Source of the DNA: Adineta steineri
Lineage: Eukaryota; Rotifera; Eurotatoria; Adinetida; Adinetidae
Direction of reading: 5' to 3'
NCBI GenBank assembly: GCA_905250115.1
Contig: CAJNOI010000210.1
Coordinates: forward strand, 1 to 64,000
Length of the DNA: 64,000 nt
The notes under the pieces are model-generated. The model had not been told where the DNA came from. It searched no databases and saw nothing but the letters and a program-made list of their open reading frames with translations. Below are positions 58,432-64,000 of this stretch, in pieces. Every line of letters begins with the position of its first letter. Position 1 is the stretch's first letter. The position numbers and the translations under genes were made by a program.

Positions 58432-59379
58432 ATGAACACAATAACTCACTTAGTTTCTCTACCAAAATATTTAAATTCTACACTTATAAATACTGAATCA
58501 TGGTTTATTCCTATCGATATTCTGTTACTTATATGTCTTTTCTTAGCTATTCTATTAGATTTATTATTTTTATTGATTATTTTCATTGATAAAACATGTC
58601 ATACAATTCCAATGATGTTTGTAGCTAATTCATGTTTTGCTTGTCTTTCGTTGACGATTATTATGTTTTGGACGACAATTTTTACGCTTCAGAATGATCT
58701 TAAACAAATTTCCTATGAAGATTCATCATGTATTTTTCGAGGTTATATGATTTATGTTACCGGTGGTGAATTATTTTATGCATATCTCTTACAAGCTACT
58801 TATAGTTATATGACAGTTGTTTATCACACTCGATTATTTTGGCAATCAGTAAAATTTCAACTGTTTCTCATTTGTTTAATGTGGGTATCTGTCTTTATAT
58901 GTATTTTACCACATTTACTCACTCATGAAATTAAATATCAAGTTAATGATCAAATATGTCAAATGGTACTTCATCTTTCTGTTGTAGCAGTTTATAATAT
59001 ATTTTATGTTTATATAATACCGATGAGTGGAATTATGTTTATATATTTGAAATTAGTTCGATATGTTAAAGAAATGAATCAACATATTACACCTGTAAAT
59101 ACTTTAGTTCGTGCACAAAGAGAATTAAAAATGGTTTATCGAATAATGATTCTTCTATTGATTTTATTAACAATGGGTGTACCATTTACAATTTTTGTTT
59201 TTATGGGATTTATAACTGAACCACCAAAATATCATTTACGTATAGCGTATATATTCGTTAGGATCTCGTTAATGTTTGTAATGATTGTATTATTTAAATT
59301 TACAGATCCAGTTAAAAATTCAATAATGAAAAAAATAACTCGACGATCGAATACCGTCGTAGCCATAATAATGACATAA
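58432..59379 (+). CDS. Rhodopsin-like seven-transmembrane receptor
   Basis: Single-exon 315-aa ORF from ATG 58432. N-glycosylation sequon NST at about residue 16 in the extracellular end, seven hydrophobic segments, cysteines before TM3 (SSCIFRG) and in loop 2 (DQICQM), a loop-3 segment NTLVRAQRELKMVYRIM, and a TM7 ending FKFTDPVKNSIMKK with a basic tail. The DRY motif is replaced by VYHTR after TM3. Orphan receptor of the rotifer-expanded class; plasma membrane. A broken tandem copy lies 540 bp upstream. Confidence 0.8.
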   Translation: MNTITHLVSLPKYLNSTLINTESWFIPIDILLLICLFLAILLDLLFLLIIFIDKTCHTIPMMFVANSCFACLSLTIIMFWTTIFTLQNDLKQISYEDSSCIFRGYMIYVTGGELFYAYLLQATYSYMTVVYHTRLFWQSVKFQLFLICLMWVSVFICILPHLLTHEIKYQVNDQICQMVLHLSVVAVYNIFYVYIIPMSGIMFIYLKLVRYVKEMNQHITPVNTLVRAQRELKMVYRIMILLLILLTMGVPFTIFVFMGFITEPPKYHLRIAYIFVRISLMFVMIVLFKFTDPVKNSIMKKITRRSNTVVAIIMT

Positions 59380-59426
59380 AAGAGAATATGTTTGATATTA
59401 TTTTGTATTTATATCATTAAAACCAT

Positions 59427-59477
59427 ATTGAGGGTATGTGTGTGTGAGGTTGATAAATCACCCACATCCTCGACAAT
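59427..59477. repeat. Telomere-like foldback filling a convergent intergenic space
   Basis: ATTGAGGGTATGTGTGTGTG at left and CACCCACATCCTCGACAAT at right. It lies between the receptor stop (59379) and the stop of the SPRY gene (59491), leaving 47 and 13 bp. Confidence 0.75.
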
Positions 59478-59490
59478 GCTTCTAAATGAA

Positions 59491-60474
59491 TCAAATTTCT
59501 TGACTGTCTGTATATAGAATACGCACTTGATCGTTAGGATAGAATATATTGAGAAGAAAATGCCATGGAAAAGGACATTTAAGAAGATTAATATTCATCA
59601 TGTGTGTACGTTTTGTACGTAGATTTGTCAGACGAATTAGTTGATGATCACAATCAAGTATTAATTCAATAGTATCATTTAATTCAAAATCACAAGAATA
59701 ACCATTGAGACCTGCATGCATTGCAAGATTGAGAATAGTAGAATCTTGTCCTCCCCATCCATAACACGATGGTATTGCCCATGTATTTGACCGCATTGTT
59801 ACTTTATGTGAAATAATACCGAAGAATATCCATTTATTCATATTGTAAGATTCAATTTTGAATTGAAATCTATGTTTACCTGAACTATATTCGCCACTTC
59901 CTCGTACAACTGCATGGCCAATTGTTGAACCATGCTCAACAACTTGACCGTTGTCTTTGATTTCCAGATCACCGGCAAACATTTCAAAAATATCATCTGG
60001 CATTGTACAAATATTAGGTTTAGAAATTAATATATTATTTCGAAAACGAATCGTCGGCGGTGCTGCAAGATATGATTTGAGTTTGTTAAGTTTGTTTGAT
60101 AATTGTCGGAAATCGATTTCCAAACAAACATTGCTATTATGAATTTTTTTAAATTCTTCTGATAGTTCTTCCCATTGTTTCGAAAACTGATTTTTATGTT
60201 TTTCAGAGTTAGACTTTAGTTCCCTTCGAATATCATCAGCTATTTGATGAATCTTTGCAATAGATTCATGTTCCCACTCATCAATTACTCTCGTCGACGG
60301 ATAGTGATAAGATTCATCTGACTCTTTTAGTTGACCATGTTCAAGAATAAGGTTATTCAGTTGTTGTTCGATACAAAATTCTTGCGAACATCCATTACAA
60401 GTAAAAACGCTCGTATTCTTTTCATTCGTACACTGTATGCTGCATCCGATTTCAGTTGTCGTTGACGTAGTCAT
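59491..60474 (-). CDS. B-box-like / coiled-coil / SPRY protein (TRIM-like without RING)
   Basis: Intronless 327-aa ORF from ATG 60474. The N-terminus has a zinc-binding pattern CSIQCTNEKNTSVFTCNGC...FC (B-box-like half). A charged coiled coil follows at about 65-140 (AKIHQIADDIRRELKSNSEK). The C-terminal B30.2/SPRY-like domain at about 165-325 shows GKHRFQFKIES, WIFFGIIS, SCYGWGG and LNIFYPNDQVRI. There is no RING finger, so ubiquitin ligase activity is not expected; a recognition role is inferred. Short intronless genes of this build are common in rotifers. Confidence 0.75.
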   Translation of the reverse strand: MTTSTTTEIGCSIQCTNEKNTSVFTCNGCSQEFCIEQQLNNLILEHGQLKESDESYHYPSTRVIDEWEHESIAKIHQIADDIRRELKSNSEKHKNQFSKQWEELSEEFKKIHNSNVCLEIDFRQLSNKLNKLKSYLAAPPTIRFRNNILISKPNICTMPDDIFEMFAGDLEIKDNGQVVEHGSTIGHAVVRGSGEYSSGKHRFQFKIESYNMNKWIFFGIISHKVTMRSNTWAIPSCYGWGGQDSTILNLAMHAGLNGYSCDFELNDTIELILDCDHQLIRLTNLRTKRTHMMNINLLKCPFPWHFLLNIFYPNDQVRILYTDSQEI

Positions 60475-60526
60475 ATAAAATAATCGTGTGATAGATTGTC
60501 AATACCTGATAAAAAAAGAAAGCGAA

Positions 60527-60588
60527 TCTTGAGGGTGGGTGTGGGTATCTGTGCTTTTTTCTCTGCCTCACATTCGCACTGACACTCT
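60527..60588. repeat. Telomere-like foldback just upstream of the SPRY gene
   Basis: CTTGAGGGTGGGTGTGGGTA at left and CCTCACATTCGCACTGACAC at right, 53 bp before the SPRY start codon. Confidence 0.7.
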
Positions 60589-61069
60589 TTACAGAAATTC
60601 GTATAGATATGAGAAATGGACTTTTCAAAATTTTCATTTTTGCACTGTTCGTTCTCAGATTAGTCATAAAGTCTGCACTGAATATTTTATATATTTTGAA
60701 AAAACGCGAAAAAATACTACAAATCCTTCTTCTGTTTTCGGCAATCATATAATATATCTTTATGACACATTAGTCATACAACGGGAGAGAGAAAAAACTG
60801 ATAAATAATGCACATGGCCTTGTTCGTTTCTCGCTTAAATTCAATATTCTTACACACTGCATATCTGAATAACGAGTGGGTGTGGGTGTGGATGAAAAGT
60901 TGTTGTGATATTGTGAGATGTGAATCCCAACAGTGTTTATTAATGTATGTCCTCCCTATCCAACAATGCGATGGCTACAAACCAAAATCCACACGCTGGA
61001 TAATCTCATAGATAATGATAAAAAAATCCATGTAAGAAGATAATAGTAAAAACAAACCGAAAAAGAGAA
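60589..61069. other. Intergenic DNA with a telomere-like G-arm
   Basis: GAGTGGGTGTGGGTGTGGAT at 60874-60893 has no clear C-arm partner. Small frames on both strands are not supported. Confidence 0.45.
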
Positions 61070-61490
61070 AATTTGTCACATATATAATGACAGAAAAGAA
61101 AAAAAACATCATATAAACATAACAAAAAAGGAAAAAGCCAGTATATACATGTGACAGAAAAGGAAAAAAACAGTATTGTTAGCGATGACTCAAGTCATCA
61201 CTCTTTCTATGCATGTTTTATTAAAAATGTGATACGTAATCACATTTTTCCGTTTTCTTTTCTTTTTCTTTTTGAGTCAAAAATGTAAACAAATATTACA
61301 TTTTTTCCTTCTTTTTCTTTTTGGCATATATACCATTCATTTTCTTTGATAAAGATACGTGTTCCTTGTATTAAATAAAATCTATGAGATATACTCATAT
61401 ACAATTTTATTTATTCTCTCGTAGCCCTACAGACAGGCTAACAAGTATATACATGTGACAGGAAAGGAAAAATCCACTATGTATGACAAA
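61070..61490. repeat. Minisatellite of about 32-bp units interrupted by an LTR
   Basis: Successive units of type AGTATATACATGTGACAGAA + AAGGAAAAAAAC start near 61078, 61107, 61139 and 61172. The fourth is split after AGTAT by the LTR and resumes at 61444 with a copy ending GGAAAGGAAAAATCCAC. Units are imperfect. Confidence 0.6.
61177..61443. mobile_element. Solo LTR of an LTR retrotransposon (267 bp)
   Basis: Begins TGTTAGCG and ends GGCTAACA, the inverted TG...CA ends of an LTR, and is flanked by a perfect 5-bp duplication AGTAT (61172-61176 and 61444-61448). Inside are a GATGACT/AGTCATC hairpin, an 11-bp-stem hairpin AAAAATGTGAT...ATCACATTTTT, and an AATAAA signal near 61375. No internal retroelement sequence or second LTR is present, so recombination between two LTRs has left one. 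The family cannot be told from this. Confidence 0.85.
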
Positions 61491-61925
61491 TGATAGAAAC
61501 GAGTAATCATATAGATAATTGGACGAGTCCTCATGGTCATATCTAAAGAAGATGCGGATCATAACAGCTATCTACACTCACACCTTCAAGAGCAGATAGG
61601 GATTATAAAGTGATGATTGAAAAAAGTATGAACAAGGGCAAAAATTGATTTCGTATAATAACTTTTTCCTGAACATTCATGTCCATAACTGTTAAGTTTG
61701 AAAATTATTCTTTTTCGTACTTTATAAGCCGAAGAGATTTACATTTGATATTGTTAATTTCAAAATAATTTTTTTTATATTGTATAGATTAATAATAACG
61801 AAAAAATAATAAAAGAAAAGATCAAAGAGGAAGTAAGATGTCATGAGGTAGCATCATTTATTGATTGATGCTAACAGCTACTAACTTTGCTTCTTGAAGG
61901 TTTTAAGAATGATTGAAGTCAAAGT
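61491..61925. other. Intergenic DNA downstream of the GNAT gene
   Basis: A telomere-like C-arm (CTACACTCACACCTTCAAG) is at 61572-61590. Otherwise A+T-rich; no gene. Confidence 0.45.
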
Positions 61926-62672
61926 CTAGGTATCAATCCCGGAATTTTGCTGATTACTTTCAAATCGTTTGACAAACCAGCAATGTCTGTAAGGTTCCTG
62001 TCCATTCACCTCCACAAATTGCTCTCCAACCTCCGAAAAACCCGCTTTTCGATAAGTACTCGATCCCGCTGGACTAGCAACCAAATACGCGCCATCAACC
62101 TCACCAGGTTTTGCCTTGATAGATGCTTCTACCATATCAAGGCCCCATTTCACAAGTCTCGATCCAAGCCCCATACGTTGATATGTTGGAAGTGTTGCGA
62201 GTGCATCGAGCTCCCAATATCTGGTTTCGTAGTCTTCACCCAAATATTTTTTATTCAAGGCTCTATATTCCGTCTTGAGGCGAACGACAAGATCTCTGTC
62301 CACTCCTTCTGATACCTGTAGTTCTGCGATTTCTTGTGCAAATGCAGCGGCTAATTCAGACTCTGATTTGGCGGATTGTGCTGGTAAAGGTGTTTTCCAT
62401 ACGATATATGACACTATCATCATGTCTTCATCAGATTTGTTAGGATTATTGAGCACCATTTTTGCCATTCTGTTACGAAAGGCATTTTCACCGGTGAATT
62501 GCTTTTCGGCGCCGGGAATTCCTGAGGAGATATATTCTGATTCAGAGACGAGGGATGTTTTTGCTTTGTGGAGAGGATCTTGGACGGTAACATGATAGTT
62601 TATGCGGAGTATGGATGGAATGTCTGTGGGTATGGAGATTGGGAGCATTTTGAATTTGAGATCAGAAGACAT
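61926..62672 (-). CDS. GNAT-family N-acetyltransferase, fungal type
   Basis: 248 aa from ATG 62672 (MSSDLKFKMLPISIPTDIPS) to the stop at 61926. The acetyl-CoA site is visible as LDALATLPTYQRMGLGSRLV, with the Q/R-x-x-G-x-G/A pyrophosphate loop, then YLVASPAGSSTYRKAGF for the following helix and strand. The build, with an N-terminal arm and a central insert (KSESELAAAFAQEIAEL), resembles GNAT proteins common in filamentous fungi. The coding sequence is intronless and visibly richer in G+C than its neighbours, suggesting recent acquisition. A TTTCAG acceptor touches the start codon and a GTGAGT donor lies at about 62715, so a short intron in the leader is likely. Substrate unknown; cytosolic. 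Confidence 0.82.
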   Translation of the reverse strand: MSSDLKFKMLPISIPTDIPSILRINYHVTVQDPLHKAKTSLVSESEYISSGIPGAEKQFTGENAFRNRMAKMVLNNPNKSDEDMMIVSYIVWKTPLPAQSAKSESELAAAFAQEIAELQVSEGVDRDLVVRLKTEYRALNKKYLGEDYETRYWELDALATLPTYQRMGLGSRLVKWGLDMVEASIKAKPGEVDGAYLVASPAGSSTYRKAGFSEVGEQFVEVNGQEPYRHCWFVKRFESNQQNSGIDT

Positions 62673-62969
62673 ACTGAAATGTGTTAAAAATATTTGATTA
62701 GATATACCACTCACTTGTAATTTCTGGTGGCGTAGTAGCGTTCTTTTTTCTAGAAACTAATAGCAGTTCGTTGGAATTCAGAATTGCTTCAAAGCATCGA
62801 CAACCAATTGTTTGTGATGATTTTGTAAATGATGATGTGTATGGTTGAGTAAGACCTTTTTTTCTTTTCTTTCTATACAAGTAATAATGTAAGTTTGTGT
62901 TAAAGTTATGAAAGAATATTATTTGCAGTTTTCATAGATGACAAGGAAAGGAAAAAAGAAAAAAAATGA
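62673..62969. other. Leader region of the GNAT gene
   Basis: Contains a possible 5' leader exon on the minus strand ending ATTACAA/GTGAGT near 62716; its open frame does not join the GNAT frame in phase, so it is taken as untranslated. Confidence 0.35.
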
Positions 62970-63323
62970 CTAATGTATATACAATGTGTCAGTATTGTAT
63001 GCAGAAACAGTCAAATGTAATTGCGCCATCAATGAAACAGTTTTTATTGATGATGCCTCCATGAGAGATTTGTTCAATTTAGTTTCAGTTAACGCTGTTT
63101 GAAAACAAACTCTATGAAAGGGAAACATGTTACACTCTATTCTCTTGACTAAATTTGTTAGAGGATTCTGGAACGTTTGTTTGATTTTACTAGCGACGTA
63201 CTCATGGAAGGCTTCACAGTTATTCCTTGTTTGCTCGAACAAAAGAGAGAATTGATAGTGCATACCCCGAAAAGAATGAACAGAACAGACATTTTCACCA
63301 GTTCCACATATCAATGATAACAT
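62970..63323 (-). CDS. Orphan ORF, 117 aa, possibly truncated
   Basis: ATG 63323 to the stop at 62970. Protein-like composition with five cysteines (SVHSFRGMHYQFSLLFEQTR, EYVASKIKQTFQNPL, CNMFPFHRVCFQTALTET). No signal peptide or known domain. The ATG lies about 10 bp from a telomere-like foldback, so the true 5' part may have been lost at that junction. Could be a relic. Confidence 0.35.
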   Translation of the reverse strand: MLSLICGTGENVCSVHSFRGMHYQFSLLFEQTRNNCEAFHEYVASKIKQTFQNPLTNLVKRIECNMFPFHRVCFQTALTETKLNKSLMEASSIKTVSLMAQLHLTVSAYNTDTLYIH

Positions 63324-63331
63324 ACGTCCAA

Positions 63332-63387
63332 AAGGTGTGGGTATGGACGTGAGTGAATAAAAGATGAATATACATCCACACCCTCAA
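63332..63387. repeat. Telomere-like foldback
   Basis: AAGGTGTGGGTATGGACGTG at left, core AAGATGAATATA, then CATCCACACCCTCAAG at right. One of the most regular copies. Confidence 0.78.
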
Positions 63388-63440
63388 GAACATGTGAGAT
63401 GAAGTGTTGGCGTAAACATATATATGAATTAGTCTTCTCT

Positions 63441-63473
63441 TTATCCATGCCCATACCCACACTCGCCGACACC
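63441..63473. repeat. Telomere-like C-strand tract
   Basis: CATGCCCATACCCACACTCG; only a C-arm is clear. It lies about 55 bp beyond the previous foldback. Confidence 0.55.
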
Positions 63474-63838
63474 AAAACCACATCCTACTTTTCTCTCTTT
63501 TAATTAGCAGCAGTTTATTTGTCTTAACGTTTTTCATACTGTTTTACAGGTTCAAAATGAATGTTTTGTAGTCTCAGTTAACACAACAAATTTAGTTCTA
63601 TGCATTCAGAAAAATTAATGACTGGAAATGTTATCATTAAATAAGAAATTATTGTTCAATGTTATGAATATTGATGTATTTGTCATCAATATTCATAGCC
63701 GAGAAGTTTTATTGAGATTCTTAACATGAAGCAAACATAAATAACAATTCGCATTGTATCATATATAGTAAAAGCAATGTTTTCAGTAGAATAGTAAAAA
63801 TGTCAATGAATAGATAGAGTTTGGTTGGCCGATAAGTC
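63474..63838. other. Intergenic DNA after FG-GAP gene
   Basis: A+T-rich; an ATATTGATG / CATCAATAT hairpin near 63668-63697 is the only structure noticed. Confidence 0.4.
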
Positions 63839-64000
63839 TTAACAGTGTAAGAGAACACTGATGGAGTTCGAATCCCGGTTGGCAACAATAATATCTGGTT
63901 CATTATCATTATTGACATCGATGACTGCTAGAGAGCATGGATAAGAGCCAACTGGATAAGTAGCTTGATTCATAAAGGTACCGTTTCCTACGTTAAGAAG
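63839..64000 (-). CDS. FG-GAP/VCBS-repeat protein, C-terminal end only
   Basis: Minus-strand frame entering from beyond the right edge: LLNVGNGTFMNQATYPVGSY, then AVIDVNNDNEPDIIVANRDS and SVLLHC, ending at TAA 63839-63841. The calcium-loop repeat matches those at the left end of the window. It stops inside the strand that normally continues VLLGNGNGTF, so the propeller ends abruptly; either the gene is 3'-truncated or the last repeat is incomplete. Confidence 0.72.
   Translation of the reverse strand, partial: LLNVGNGTFMNQATYPVGSYPCSLAVIDVNNDNEPDIIVANRDSNSISVLLHC

Noticed and set aside
61947..62595. Plus-strand ORFs of 106-121 aa opposite the GNAT gene
   Set aside because: Antisense shadows of the GNAT frame, which carries clear acetyl-CoA motifs; the antisense translations have no recognisable content.
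63823..63895. tRNA-like stretch with GTTCGAATCCCGG on the plus strand
   Set aside because: The T-stem pairs badly and no acceptor or anticodon stem forms. The sequence is the reverse complement of the FG-GAP codons for ANRDSN.
1..64000. CRISPR array, bacterial operon or prophage
   Set aside because: No regularly spaced repeats with unique spacers; genes have introns, TATA boxes and poly(A) signals, so the DNA is eukaryotic nuclear.

Overview
The window looks like nuclear DNA of a bdelloid rotifer (Adineta/Rotaria-like); this assignment is inference. The DNA is strongly A+T rich. Most introns are about 45-70 bp with GT/AG ends. Genes of animal type (a TRPM channel, three rhodopsin-like receptors, a Hint-domain protein, a neuropeptide-like precursor, an F-box protein, a TRIM-like SPRY protein) are mixed with genes of bacterial or fungal look (a YddA-type ABC exporter, an aldo/keto reductase, a DOPA 4,5-dioxygenase, a GNAT acetyltransferase, a D-Ala-D-Ala carboxypeptidase relic, a beta-helix surface protein). 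Short G-rich tracts close to TGTGGG, the repeat described for bdelloid telomeres, are scattered through the intergenic DNA.

Layout. 1-3 kb: minus-strand gene joining a cytoplasmic ADP-ribosyltransferase, one membrane segment and an FG-GAP ectodomain. 5-7.3 kb: bacterial-type ABC exporter with two introns. 7.4-9.5 kb: a hAT-like non-autonomous transposon with an 8-bp target duplication, then a 330-bp foldback element. 10-16 kb: a receptor, a gap-truncated Cys-rich secreted protein and a secreted NHL protein. 16.9-18.1 kb: fungal-type aldo/keto reductase. 18.3-23.8 kb: 18-exon TRPM channel with one apparent frameshift. 26-30 kb: secreted DOPA dioxygenase, an M15 peptidase pseudogene, tRNA-Thr and tRNA-Cys. 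30-35.5 kb: VWA/alpha-kinase gene between diverged direct repeats, then a receptor. 35.5-49 kb: gene-poor, with relics, a RICIN-type lectin, a beta-helix protein and an ankyrin locus. 49-52 kb: EGF/Thr-rich linker/Hint gene. 52-64 kb: neuropeptide-like precursor carrying a nonsense codon, F-box gene, receptor pseudogene and receptor, SPRY protein, a solo LTR inside a minisatellite, GNAT gene, an orphan ORF and the end of a second FG-GAP gene.

The most unusual signal is a family of roughly 45-75 bp foldback sequences. Their arms resemble the telomere repeat (GGGTGTGGGTG ... CACCCACACCC) and several share a core like AGATGAATA. About twenty full or partial copies lie between 14.4 and 63.5 kb and none was seen in the first 14 kb. 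Several sit between convergent genes or abut broken genes or an assembly gap. There is no operon logic; genes are individually promoted. The apparent theme is capture: foreign genes, transposons and telomere-like sequences in a genome known for break repair.
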